From: Trichloromonas sp034006665
GTDB lineage: Bacteria; Desulfobacterota; Desulfuromonadia; Desulfuromonadales; Trichloromonadaceae
Length of the DNA: 64,000 nt
Reading direction: 5' to 3'
Assembly: GCF_034006665.1 (NCBI RefSeq)
Contig: NZ_JAVESI010000008.1
Location: 1-64,000, forward strand
Within the stretch, counting starts at the first letter, position 1. Each line of letters starts with the position of its first letter. The position numbers and the translations under genes are program-made. This document shows, piece after piece, positions 41,599 to 50,490 of this stretch. The notes beneath the pieces are model-generated. The model had not been told where the DNA came from and did no database searches. It worked only from the letters and a program-made list of their open reading frames with translations.

Positions 41599-43140
41599 AT
41601 GTCCTTTTCAAAAAAATCGTGGTCCCGTCCTACCCAGGTCGGCAGTTGGCGCGACTATCAGTCTTCCCTCCCCAAACATTATCCCCGTTGTGCTTGGCCG
41701 CGCGACCGGAAGCGGCGGATTTCCCCTGTCGCTCCAATCGTGGCGGGAGGGTTTGTGCTGCTGGCGCTCTTTGGCCTGTTCGGTTTTATGCGCGGCGACG
41801 GCGAAGCCCCCGCTCCGGTTGTCGCGGCGACGGCGTCGAATCCGGTGGATGCGATGGCGCAAACGCCGGCAGAGGAGGTTGTGCCGGCGGCTCAGGCGGC
41901 CGCTGAGCCAGCTTTGTCCTTGGCGGCAGACCCTTCGTCGGCGTCGGTGGTCGCGCCCCTGCCCGAGGTCGACGGACCGCTCAATCGGGAGCAGGTGCGG
42001 CACTTGCTCAATGGGCGGATGTTCGCTAACCTGACCGAGAAAAATCTGCTTCTGCCGGTCGCCGACGGCGTCTTGCAGGTGGAAACCAGCCTCGATCCCG
42101 ATCTGCAGAACTTTCTCCTCGCCGGACTTGACCGCAAGAATTCCCGTCATCTCGGCATTGTCGTCATGGAACCCGTCAGTGGCCGAGTGCTGGCCCTGGT
42201 CGGTTTCGACCGCACCAACGCCGCGTGCAATCCCTGCCTGCAAAGCGAATTTCCCGCCGCCAGCCTCTTCAAGATCGTCACGGCGGCGACGGCGGTCGAT
42301 CTGCTCGGTTATTCCGCCGACTCACCCATGCATTTCAACGGCGGCAAGCATACCCTCTACAAGGGGCAACTGACGGAACGGGTCGATCGCAATACCACCA
42401 CCGTTCCCTTTGCCGAGGCTTTCGCCGATTCGATCAATCCGGTCTTCGGCAAACTTGGCGAACTGCGCCTGGGTCGGCCCCTGCTGGAAAGAGGCGCCGC
42501 TACTTTCGGCTTCAACCGACCTCTCGATTTTGACGTCAGTCTCCCCCCCAGCCATTTTCAGGTCAATGACGACCCCTATCACTGGGCAGAGATCGCCAGC
42601 GGCTTCAACCGGCAGACGACCCTCTCTCCGTTGCATGGCGCGGCGCTGGTCGCGGCGATTCTCAACGACGGACGGATGCCGCCGCAAACGGTCGTCGAGC
42701 GCATCGCCGACGAGGAGGGGGATTTCCTCTACCAGGCCGGACCGGTGCCGGGACGCCAGATTATGTCCCCGCGTGCCGCCGGGGAACTGAAGCGGATGAT
42801 GGAGGCCACCGTCGCCACCGGCACCGCCCGCAAGGCCTTTCGCGGCCATGAGAAAGACGCGGTTCTGGGCAATCTGCGTCTCGGCGGCAAAACCGGTTCG
42901 ATCAGTAACACCGCCCGCGATGTGCGTTACGACTGGTTTGTCGGCTATGCCAAGGAACGGCAGGGAGGGCGGCAGCTGGTGGTTTCGGTCATGGTTGGTC
43001 ACGAGGATTTCATCGGCACCCGCGCCGGCGAATACGCCCGCCGGGCGATCAGCCACTATTTTTCCGCGCCCGCCGTGGTGACGGGATCTCTCCCCGGCAG
43101 TTTCGCGCCTCAGACCTCCGCTCCTGCCCCGGCCCTTTGA
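41599..43140 (+). CDS. Penicillin-binding protein, transpeptidase domain only
   Basis: A 513-residue membrane-anchored D,D-transpeptidase. Residues 1-42 are a basic cytoplasmic tail, TM at about 46-64, an Ala/Pro linker to about 125, and the catalytic domain from about 160. Active-site motifs: SLFK with Ser222/Lys225, SIN at 278-280, KTG at 431-433. No glycosyltransferase domain, so this is not a class A PBP; class B PBPs usually have a larger N-terminal pedestal domain, which is replaced here by a low-complexity linker. It would cross-link peptidoglycan in the periplasm or act as a specialised carboxypeptidase. The HEPN-MNT genes follow after 12 nt. Confidence 0.83.
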   Translation: MSFSKKSWSRPTQVGSWRDYQSSLPKHYPRCAWPRDRKRRISPVAPIVAGGFVLLALFGLFGFMRGDGEAPAPVVAATASNPVDAMAQTPAEEVVPAAQAAAEPALSLAADPSSASVVAPLPEVDGPLNREQVRHLLNGRMFANLTEKNLLLPVADGVLQVETSLDPDLQNFLLAGLDRKNSRHLGIVVMEPVSGRVLALVGFDRTNAACNPCLQSEFPAASLFKIVTAATAVDLLGYSADSPMHFNGGKHTLYKGQLTERVDRNTTTVPFAEAFADSINPVFGKLGELRLGRPLLERGAATFGFNRPLDFDVSLPPSHFQVNDDPYHWAEIASGFNRQTTLSPLHGAALVAAILNDGRMPPQTVVERIADEEGDFLYQAGPVPGRQIMSPRAAGELKRMMEATVATGTARKAFRGHEKDAVLGNLRLGGKTGSISNTARDVRYDWFVGYAKERQGGRQLVVSVMVGHEDFIGTRAGEYARRAISHYFSAPAVVTGSLPGSFAPQTSAPAPAL

Positions 43141-43152
43141 AGGTGTTTTCCC

Positions 43153-43584
43153 ATGCCGTTGAACACCGCCCATTATGCGCGCTGTATCGATACGCTTGAA
43201 TCGTCTCTGGTGTTGTTGCAGGGGGCGGCGTTGGGGTCCATCGAATATGAAATCTTCCGCAATGCGGTGGTTAAGGGCTTCGAGCTGACCTTGGAGACCG
43301 CTGGGAAGTTACTGCGCAAGGCGCTCAAGGACTATAGCGGCAATCCGCGCGAGGTGGATCGGCTCACCTTCAAGGAACTGCTGCGTCATGGGGGCAAGCA
43401 TGGCCTGCTGAGCGTTGCCGCCGTGGAGCGCTGGTTCGACTACCGCGATAACCGAAACAGTATCGCGCATGACTATGGCGTCGCTTTTGCCGAGGAAACC
43501 CTCACCCTGTTGCCGGGGTTTATTGCCGACGCCCGCACTCTGGAAACCACCCTGCGGGAGCGGCTGGGGGGAGGCGATGCTTGA
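43153..43584 (+). CDS. HEPN-domain toxin (HI0074 family)
   Basis: A 143-residue helical HEPN protein, the partner of minimal nucleotidyltransferases. The R-x4-6-H motif appears as Y-R-D-N-R-N-S-I-A-H-D-Y (about 96-107), the usual RNase-type site of HEPN toxins. FELTLETAGKLLRKAL (43-58) is the family's helix 2. It overlaps the MNT gene by 8 nt. Together they form a MntA-HepT-type toxin-antitoxin pair, in which the nucleotidyltransferase AMPylates and silences the HEPN RNase. Confidence 0.85.
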   Translation: MPLNTAHYARCIDTLESSLVLLQGAALGSIEYEIFRNAVVKGFELTLETAGKLLRKALKDYSGNPREVDRLTFKELLRHGGKHGLLSVAAVERWFDYRDNRNSIAHDYGVAFAEETLTLLPGFIADARTLETTLRERLGGGDA

Positions 43585-43897
43585 ACTGCGACCTGAGTGG
43601 CTGGCCGGGGTGCGGCGGCTGCTCGCTCAATATGTGCCCGATGCGGAAGTACTCGCTTTTGGCAGCCGCGTCAACGGCAGCGCCCATGAAGGCAGTGATC
43701 TCGATCTGCTGATTCGTAACCCCGAAGCCCCCGAGCGTTCCCAGCCCCGCCTGAATCAATTGCGCACCGCTTTTGCGGAAAGTTCCCTGCCGATTCTTGT
43801 GGATCTTCTCGATTGGGCCGTGATCCCCGAGGATTTTCGCGCCGAGATTCGCAAGGGGCCGGTGGAGATTCTGCAACCGGGGCGCCGTCAGGATTAA
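43577..43897 (+). CDS. MNT-type nucleotidyltransferase antitoxin
   Basis: A 106-residue minimal nucleotidyltransferase. The motif GSRVNGSAHEGSDLDLLI (28-45) is the G-S-x10-D-x-D catalytic signature, with a third acidic residue in LVDLLD (about 74-79). The ATG at 43577 gives a normal MNT length; the frame upstream lies inside the HEPN gene. Second gene of the HEPN-MNT pair. Confidence 0.86.
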   Translation: MLELRPEWLAGVRRLLAQYVPDAEVLAFGSRVNGSAHEGSDLDLLIRNPEAPERSQPRLNQLRTAFAESSLPILVDLLDWAVIPEDFRAEIRKGPVEILQPGRRQD

Positions 43898-43921
43898 ACC
43901 AGAGTCAGGAAGGTCAAGTTC

Positions 43922-45187
43922 ATGAAAATGCTGCTGATCTATCCCCGCTGGCCGAAGTTGGAGCGGCAGACCGAGTTTCACCTGCCGCCGCACGGGCCGG
44001 TGGTCTTCGCCGCGACGCTACCGCCCGAGGTGGAGGTCGAATTCGTCGACGAGAATCTGGAAACCGTCGATTTCAGCGCGAGCAGCGATCTGGTCGCCCT
44101 GTCGGTGATGCTCAGCTGCCAGCTTCCCCGTGCCTTTGAGATCGCCCGCCGTTTTCGCGAGCAGGGACGCACGGTGATCTTCGGTGGCATTGCCGTGATG
44201 CTCCACGCCGAGGAAGTTGCGCTTCATGCCGATGCCATTTTTCTCGGCGAAGCCGAAGGGCGCATGGCGGCGGTCATCGAGGATTTCCGGACCGGGCGAC
44301 TGAAGCCGGTTTACGACTACATGAACAACCATCCGGACATCCACCTAGTTGGCACCGCCCGTCGCTCCATCCTCAATCGCGAGCTCTACAACTACCGAGG
44401 GGTGCAGATGCTTGATCTGGTTCACGCTTCTCGGGGTTGCAAGTTCAATTGTTTCCCCTGCTGCACCGGCTACCTTGGCGGCAAAAAGTTCCGGCCGCGG
44501 CCCATCGATCAAGTCATCGCCGAGATGGAGGCGATCGAGAACAACCGCCTCTTTATCGTCGACAACTCCCTGGCCCAGGATCGCCAGTGGCTGAAAGAGC
44601 TCTTCACGGCGATGATCCCGCTGAAGAAGAAATGGGTTTCCCACCCGATCCTTGACGATCCGGAAATCCTCAAACTGGCCGCCGACGCCGGCGCCTGGTA
44701 TGTCTATCAGGCGGTCTTCGACACCTCCGACACTATCCGCAACCGCATCCGCCGCCTCAAGGAATACGGCATCGGCATCGAGGGGACGATCATCCTCGGC
44801 ACCGACGACCAGGACGAGGACGCCATCAAGCGGCTGGTCGATTTCCTCATGGAGGTTGAACTCGACGTCGCTGAATTCACCATCATGACCCCCTTCCCCC
44901 ACTCGCCGATCCGCGCCCAACTGGAGCGCGACGGGCGCATCCTCTCCAACAACTGGCTTGATTACAGCGCCGATAAGGTTGTCTTCCAACCGAAACGCAT
45001 GACGCCGGAGAAATTGCAGGAGCTGTTCTATTATGCTTGGGACACTTTCTATGCCAACGGCGGCTACGCCCTGAGGATGGGGGAGTTGTTCAAGACCGTG
45101 ATGCGTCGGGAGATGGACGACGGCACCTATCGCCGCTACAATCCCCGCACCCGGCGCGGTTTCCACGGCGTCCGAAAACAGGCATGA
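43922..45187 (+). CDS. B12-binding-domain radical SAM protein, copy A
   Basis: A 421-residue radical SAM enzyme. A Rossmann-like cobalamin-binding-type N-terminal domain (about 1-125: MLLIYPRW, VALSVMLSCQLPRA, VIFGGIAVMLHAEEV) precedes the iron-sulfur motif Cys173-x3-Cys177-x2-Cys180. The helices after it contain GTIILGTDDQDED. The typical D-x-H-x-x-G cobalamin ligand motif is absent, as in many class B relatives. Members methylate or rearrange unactivated carbons in lipids and natural products. The next radical SAM gene overlaps by 4 nt. Confidence 0.85.
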   Translation: MKMLLIYPRWPKLERQTEFHLPPHGPVVFAATLPPEVEVEFVDENLETVDFSASSDLVALSVMLSCQLPRAFEIARRFREQGRTVIFGGIAVMLHAEEVALHADAIFLGEAEGRMAAVIEDFRTGRLKPVYDYMNNHPDIHLVGTARRSILNRELYNYRGVQMLDLVHASRGCKFNCFPCCTGYLGGKKFRPRPIDQVIAEMEAIENNRLFIVDNSLAQDRQWLKELFTAMIPLKKKWVSHPILDDPEILKLAADAGAWYVYQAVFDTSDTIRNRIRRLKEYGIGIEGTIILGTDDQDEDAIKRLVDFLMEVELDVAEFTIMTPFPHSPIRAQLERDGRILSNNWLDYSADKVVFQPKRMTPEKLQELFYYAWDTFYANGGYALRMGELFKTVMRREMDDGTYRRYNPRTRRGFHGVRKQA

Positions 45188-46557
45188 GCCGGGTTTTTCT
45201 CCTCTCCGCCAATGTCGTCACCGAACCCTATCCGGTCTATCCTCTGGGCATGGCGGTGATCGCCGGAGCCTTGGACCGTGCCGGGCATACCCTGCGCCAG
45301 TTTGATTTTCTTGCCGCCGGCCAGTCCGAAGAGGCGCTGCGCGCGGCCCTTCGGGATTTTGCTCCGGATTTCGTCTGCCTCTCCCTGCGCAACATCGACA
45401 ACGTTGACTCCTTCGACGGTGAGGAGGGCTGGTATCTCGCCCGCACCCAGAGGCTGACGGCACTGGTGCGGGAGACGACGAAGGCGCCGCTGATCGTCGG
45501 CGGTCCGGCCTTCTCGATCATGCCCGAGGCGATTCTCGACTATTTCGGTGCCGACTGCGGCGTCGTTGGTGAAGGGGAGCGGGTCTTGGTGGGCTTGCTG
45601 GAGGATTGGGCGGCGGGGCGGTCGCTGCCGCGTCTGGCGAGCGAACCAGGGGCGGGGATTCCCGGAGCGGAGATGGCGGCGCCGCTGCTGGTGCCGGAGT
45701 TGGTGGAGTATTACCGCGAACGCTCGGGGATGGCCAATCTTCAAACCAAACGTGGCTGCCCCTTTCACTGCGCCTACTGCACCTATCCCGGTCTCGAAGG
45801 CAAGGTCTTTCGCTGCCGTCCGCCCGAGGCGGTGGTCGACGACATCGAGCGCCTGCACCGGGAACACGGCATCGACCATCTTTTTTTCACCGATTCCATC
45901 TTCAACGACCCGGTCGGTCATTACCTGACGGTCGCCGAAGAGATTCTGCGGCGCGGCGTACAGTTGCGTTGGAGTGCCTTCTTCCGTCCCCAGGGGCTTG
46001 GTTCCCCGGAACTGGCCCTGCTCAAACAATCCGGCCTCTACGCCCTGGAACTGGGGACCGACGCCGCCAGCGACGCGACCCTAGCTGGGCTCGGCAAGGA
46101 TTTTTCCTTCGCCGAGGTTGAGGCGGTCAACCGCGCCTGCGTTGCCGCACGCCTCCCCTGCGCCCATTTCGTCATCTTCGGTGGTCCCGGTGAAACCGAG
46201 GCGACGGTGCGCGAAGGTCTCGCCAACCTGGAGCGGCTGGAACACACCGTGGTCTTTGCCTTTTCCGGTATCCGCCTGCTGAGCAAGGCCCCCCTGCACG
46301 CCCGCGCCATTCGCGAGGGGTTGGTGACGGCCGACCAGTCGCTGCTCCATCCCCTCTACTACTTCGCCCCCGGCCTCGACCGAGAATGGATGAACGCAAC
46401 CATTGAACAGGCCTTTCATGGCTGTCGCGACCGCATCTTCCCCCCCTCCGAGGGGCAGAAACGCATGCAGGTGATGCAGCACTTCGGTTTTCGCGGACTG
46501 CTCTGGGACAGGCTGATCGCCTTCGACAGGCCGCGGAGGGGGCATGGCGGCCGCTGA
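45184..46557 (+). CDS. B12-binding-domain radical SAM protein, copy B
   Basis: A 457-residue radical SAM enzyme, distinct in sequence from copies A and C. The N-terminal domain (about 1-140) includes YPLGMAVIAGAL, VCLSLRNIDNVDS and GVVGEGERVL, as in cobalamin-domain radical SAMs. Iron-sulfur ligands are Cys192-x3-Cys196-x2-Cys199 (GCPFHCAYC). A conserved F-G-G-P-G-E-T-E (about 336-343) is present. The ATG at 45184 overlaps copy A by 4 nt; the frame open to 45037 lies inside copy A. Confidence 0.85.
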   Translation: MSRVFLLSANVVTEPYPVYPLGMAVIAGALDRAGHTLRQFDFLAAGQSEEALRAALRDFAPDFVCLSLRNIDNVDSFDGEEGWYLARTQRLTALVRETTKAPLIVGGPAFSIMPEAILDYFGADCGVVGEGERVLVGLLEDWAAGRSLPRLASEPGAGIPGAEMAAPLLVPELVEYYRERSGMANLQTKRGCPFHCAYCTYPGLEGKVFRCRPPEAVVDDIERLHREHGIDHLFFTDSIFNDPVGHYLTVAEEILRRGVQLRWSAFFRPQGLGSPELALLKQSGLYALELGTDAASDATLAGLGKDFSFAEVEAVNRACVAARLPCAHFVIFGGPGETEATVREGLANLERLEHTVVFAFSGIRLLSKAPLHARAIREGLVTADQSLLHPLYYFAPGLDREWMNATIEQAFHGCRDRIFPPSEGQKRMQVMQHFGFRGLLWDRLIAFDRPRRGHGGR

Positions 46558-47986
46558 ACGCATCCTCTTGGTCCACCCCCTCGGCTACAGGGCGGAAGCC
46601 GCCGGGCGCGACATCTCGCGGCTGGCCAACATCATGCCTCCCTTGGGGCTGGCGAGCATCGCCGCCTGGCTGGAGCGGCAGGGCTGCGCCGTCGATCTCG
46701 TCGACTGCCATGCCCACCCCGATGCGGAAAGCCGCATCCATGAGCTTTTGCGCAGCGCACGGCCGGGCTGGATCGGTTTCAGTTGCACCACGTCCAGCTT
46801 CCTCGACGGTGTCCGCCTGGCGCGGCTGGCGAAAAGCGAACAGCCGGACATTCGCGCCGTCTTCGGCGGCCCTCACGTCTCGGCGCTAAAGGAGCGGGTG
46901 CTGACCGATTTCCCGGAGGTCGATGTCATCGTGGTCGGCGAGGGGGAAGAGACGCTGGCCGCGCTCCTCGCCTCCGGCGGCGAAAATCTCGCGGACATCC
47001 CCGGGGTGGTCTTCCGCGACGGCGGCGTACCGCGCTTCACCGGCTACCGGGAGCCGGGTCTGGAACTCGATAACCTGCCTTTTCCCGCCTACGAAAAGCT
47101 TGACGGCTACCCCAAGGCCTACCAGCTGCCGATCTTCAACTACCCCAAGGCGCCCAACAGCAGCTGCATCTCCAGCCGGGGTTGCCCCTACGCCTGCAGC
47201 TACTGCGACCGCTCGGTCTTCCGTCGCACCTTCCGCTACAATTCGGCCGACTACCTCTACGACCATCTGCGCTACCTGCGCGAGCGCTTCGGCGTGCGTC
47301 ACGTCAACTTTTACGACGACCAGTTCACCTTCAACCGGGGGCGGATCGAAGCCCTGTGCCGGAAGCTCATCGATGAGCCCCTGGGGCTGACCTACAACTG
47401 CGCGGTGCGGGCCGAGCATGTCGACCCCGAACTTCTACGGCTGATGAAGGCCGCCGGCTGCTGGATGGCCAGCCTCGGCATCGAAACCGGCGACCCCGAG
47501 TTGCTGGCGAAACACCGGCAGAATCCCGATCTGGAGATGCTCGCCGAGAAGATTCGTCAGATCAAGGCGGCCGGCATTCGCGTCAAGGGGCTGCTGATGA
47601 TGGGCCTTCCCGGCGAGAGCGAGGCGAGCATCCGCAAAAGTATGGATTACGTCTTTTCCCTGCCCATCGACGACTTCAACCTCTCCAAATTCACCCCCTT
47701 TCCGGGCACGCCGATCTACGAAAACGCCCGCGAACTCGGGACTTTCGACGAGGACTGGACGAAGATGGACTGCATGCACTTCCAGTTCGTCCCGAACGGC
47801 ATGACCCGCGCGCGCCTGGAAGAACTCTTCACCCTCTACTACAAGAGCCATTTCCAGCGCCCGCAGGTACTCCTCGGCTATCTCGCCATGCTCTGGAAAT
47901 CCCCCGATTCCTGGCGCCGCTTCGCTCTGAACCTGGGAAGTTTCCTGCGCTTCGCCCGCAGCAGCAAGCGCATTGATGAATCTTGA
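46544..47986 (+). CDS. B12-binding-domain radical SAM protein, copy C
   Basis: A 480-residue radical SAM enzyme of the HpnJ/BchE-like group. N-terminal domain 1-150 (LGLASIAAWLERQG, AVFGGPHVSALKE, VVGEGEETLAALL), iron-sulfur ligands Cys214-x3-Cys218-x2-Cys221 (GCPYACSYC), then MMGLPGESEASI. It overlaps copy B by 14 nt. The last 60 residues are basic and hydrophobic, possibly membrane-touching. The following genes are a lower-GC restriction-modification pair, which may separate this cassette from the lipid genes further on. Confidence 0.86.
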   Translation: MAAAERILLVHPLGYRAEAAGRDISRLANIMPPLGLASIAAWLERQGCAVDLVDCHAHPDAESRIHELLRSARPGWIGFSCTTSSFLDGVRLARLAKSEQPDIRAVFGGPHVSALKERVLTDFPEVDVIVVGEGEETLAALLASGGENLADIPGVVFRDGGVPRFTGYREPGLELDNLPFPAYEKLDGYPKAYQLPIFNYPKAPNSSCISSRGCPYACSYCDRSVFRRTFRYNSADYLYDHLRYLRERFGVRHVNFYDDQFTFNRGRIEALCRKLIDEPLGLTYNCAVRAEHVDPELLRLMKAAGCWMASLGIETGDPELLAKHRQNPDLEMLAEKIRQIKAAGIRVKGLLMMGLPGESEASIRKSMDYVFSLPIDDFNLSKFTPFPGTPIYENARELGTFDEDWTKMDCMHFQFVPNGMTRARLEELFTLYYKSHFQRPQVLLGYLAMLWKSPDSWRRFALNLGSFLRFARSSKRIDES

Positions 47987-48062
47987 AAGAAATAGGTTTT
48001 ACCGGCATGATTGTGACGTGTTTCTTCGATTTTGTCCCTGTCCCCTGCCACAGGAGATCCTT

Positions 48063-49556
48063 TTGCTGAAGACTATCGACAGCGTCAGACAACAGCTTTC
48101 CCCGCGACTTGATGCCCAGCGCAAATCCGAGTTCGGACAATTCTTAACCCCGGCGTCGGTGGCTCGGTTCATGGCCGAACTCTTTCCAAAAGGAGGAGGA
48201 ACCTGCCGTCTTCTGGATGCTGGCGCGGGTGTTGGTGCTTTGACCAGTGCTTTTTTGGATCGCTGGGAACGCGGAGATATGAGGTTTTCCGATGTCGAGG
48301 TCGACGCCTACGAAATTGACCCCATTTTGCGACGCCATCTGCAAGAACATCTTGACTTTTACACTGGACGATTTCCGGTGCAAGTCAGAATTCATCAAGC
48401 CGATTACATTGAGGCCTCTGTGGATGAACTGGCTGGCGGATTTTTCGCGGGTACACCACACACCTTCACCCACGCTATCTTGAATCCCCCCTACAAAAAA
48501 ATCAGTAGTGCCTCACGGCATCGGCGGCAGCTTCGGCGCGTCGGTATCGAAACGGTCAATCTCTATTCGGCGTTTGTCGCCCTAGCGACGGCGCAACTTG
48601 AAGAAGGTGGTCTCTTAGTAGCAATTATTCCGCGCAGCTTTTGTAATGGCCCTTATTATCGTCCCTTTCGAGAGTTTCTCTTGGAGCACACCGCATTGCG
48701 CCATATTCATCTTTTCGGGGCTCGCGACAAAGCCTTCAAAGAGGATTCGGTACTGCAAGAAAACGTGATTATTATGGTCGAACGAGGTGGCAAACAAGAG
48801 GCTGTTTGTATTTCGACGTCAACGGATGATGGCTTCGTCGATTACCAGGCAACGCCCATCACTTTTGACCGCGTTGTTTTGACGGGAGATAAGGAAAGGG
48901 TAATTCATATTCCAATAGATGGCGAAGATCAGCGGTGTCCCCTCTCCTCCATGTGCCGCTTTAATCTGGCCGAGTTGGGTGTGCAGATATCTACCGGGCC
49001 GGTGGTCGATTTTCGTTTGCGGGAACATCTGCGTGATAGCCCCGAGGCGGGGACCGTGCCGTTGCTCTATCCGAGTCATTTTGTCGCCGAAGGCATTGAC
49101 TGGCCAAAGCCGCCTGGGAAAAAACCCAACGCCTTGGCACTACTGCCGGAAACGCAAAAATGGCTCTATCCTTTGGGATTTTACGTTGTCACTCGGCGTC
49201 TGTCGTCGAAAGAAGAGAAACGACGCATTGTCGCCAGTGTGGTGGACCCTGCCGCTTTTCCGGGATACGCGTGGCTCGGTTTTGAAAACCATTTGAATGT
49301 TTTCCACCAAGGCAAGCAGGGCATGCCCGAGAACCTAGCCCGAGGTCTGGCGGTTTTTCTCAATTCGACGGTAGTCGATGAGTCCTTTCGCTGTTTTAGC
49401 GGCCATACCCAGGTCAATGCCGCCGATTTGCGTTCGATGAAATACCCAAGTCAAGAAATTTTGCTTGCGTTAGGGCGTTGGGCCAAAACTCAAGGTGCAA
49501 TGTCCCAGGCTGAAATTGACGAACAGGTGGAGGGGCTTATCCATGAATGCCATTGA
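48063..49556 (+). CDS. Type II N6-adenine DNA methyltransferase (BsuBI/PstI-like)
   Basis: A 497-residue methyltransferase. SAM-binding motif I is LLDAGAGVGAL (50-60); the catalytic N-P-P-Y is at 141-144. The region KSEFGQFLTP (21-30) is typical of gamma-type BsuBI/PstI and Eco57I-type enzymes. It modifies adenine in the site cut by its partner (for BsuBI/PstI relatives CTGCAG; the site here is not provable). The TTG at 48063 has AGGAGA upstream and begins with the family-typical N-terminus; the frame open to 47973 overlaps the previous gene. Lower GC than the neighbours. Overlaps the endonuclease gene by 14 nt. Confidence 0.85.
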   Translation: MLKTIDSVRQQLSPRLDAQRKSEFGQFLTPASVARFMAELFPKGGGTCRLLDAGAGVGALTSAFLDRWERGDMRFSDVEVDAYEIDPILRRHLQEHLDFYTGRFPVQVRIHQADYIEASVDELAGGFFAGTPHTFTHAILNPPYKKISSASRHRRQLRRVGIETVNLYSAFVALATAQLEEGGLLVAIIPRSFCNGPYYRPFREFLLEHTALRHIHLFGARDKAFKEDSVLQENVIIMVERGGKQEAVCISTSTDDGFVDYQATPITFDRVVLTGDKERVIHIPIDGEDQRCPLSSMCRFNLAELGVQISTGPVVDFRLREHLRDSPEAGTVPLLYPSHFVAEGIDWPKPPGKKPNALALLPETQKWLYPLGFYVVTRRLSSKEEKRRIVASVVDPAAFPGYAWLGFENHLNVFHQGKQGMPENLARGLAVFLNSTVVDESFRCFSGHTQVNAADLRSMKYPSQEILLALGRWAKTQGAMSQAEIDEQVEGLIHECH

Positions 49557-50490
49557 GAAGAAAATTTCCCAAACATTGCGGGTTTTACAAGCGCTCGGTT
49601 TGCCCCGAGCCCAGCAGAACGAACGTTCGGCTCTCTGCCTGCTTGCGTTGCTGGATTTGGTGCCATCCAGGAAATGGAATGAAGCGAGAAATCCATTGAT
49701 CGGTATCACACCCATCATGGACTGGGCGCGCCAACACTATGCCAAGGATTACGCTCCAAATACCCGTGAAACGGTGCGTCGCCAGACGATGCATCAATTT
49801 GTCGCGGCCGGACTGGCGCTTTATAACCCGGACCGGCCAGATCGTCCTGTCAACAGCCCTAAAGCGGTTTATCAGATCGAAGAAAATTTGCTGACATTAC
49901 TGCGAACCTATGGCACCCGAAACTGGACGCGAAATCTCAAGTCCTATCTTGCCAAACGGCCGACCCTAGCGGAGCGCTATGCGAAGGAACGAAACCACGC
50001 CAGAATCCCGGTGCGAATTGCCTCGGGGCAGGAAATCAGCCTCAGCCCTGGAGCCCACAGTGAACTTATCCGTCGGATCATCGAGGAGTTTGCTCCCCGG
50101 TTCGTGCCGGGCGGCGCGCTGGTTTATGCCGGGGACACGGGAGAAAAATGGGGTTATTTTGACGAACACCTTCTATCCAAACTCGGAGTGACGGTTGATA
50201 GTCATGGCAAAATGCCGGATGTAATTTTCCATTATCCCCAGAAAAACTGGCTCTTGCTGGTCGAATCGGTCACCAGTCACGGACCGGTCGACGGTAAACG
50301 CCACGAAGAACTGGCTCAGCTTTTTTCTAGTTCAATAGCCGGATTGGTTTATGTTACAGCCTTTCCGAACCGATCGTTCATGGCACGCTACCTGCCGGAG
50401 ATAGCCTGGGAAACCGAAGTTTGGGTGGCAGATGCGCCTTCGCACCTGATTCATTTCAACGGCGAACGTTTTCTCGGGCCGCATGTCTGA
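49543..50490 (+). CDS. BsuBI/PstI-family type II restriction endonuclease
   Basis: A 315-residue endonuclease of the BsuBI/PstI family. The C-terminal catalytic core shows VYAGDTGEKWGYFDE (194-208), then MPDV with Asp226 and LLLVESVTSHGPV with Glu241, a PD-(D/E)XK-type arrangement. The N-terminal half has the DNA-binding helical domain seen in the family (TRETVRRQTMHQFV). It overlaps the methyltransferase by 14 nt upstream and the glycosyltransferase gene by 8 nt downstream. Codon use is less GC-biased than the flanks, consistent with insertion as a pair. Confidence 0.85.
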   Translation: MNAIEKKISQTLRVLQALGLPRAQQNERSALCLLALLDLVPSRKWNEARNPLIGITPIMDWARQHYAKDYAPNTRETVRRQTMHQFVAAGLALYNPDRPDRPVNSPKAVYQIEENLLTLLRTYGTRNWTRNLKSYLAKRPTLAERYAKERNHARIPVRIASGQEISLSPGAHSELIRRIIEEFAPRFVPGGALVYAGDTGEKWGYFDEHLLSKLGVTVDSHGKMPDVIFHYPQKNWLLLVESVTSHGPVDGKRHEELAQLFSSSIAGLVYVTAFPNRSFMARYLPEIAWETEVWVADAPSHLIHFNGERFLGPHV

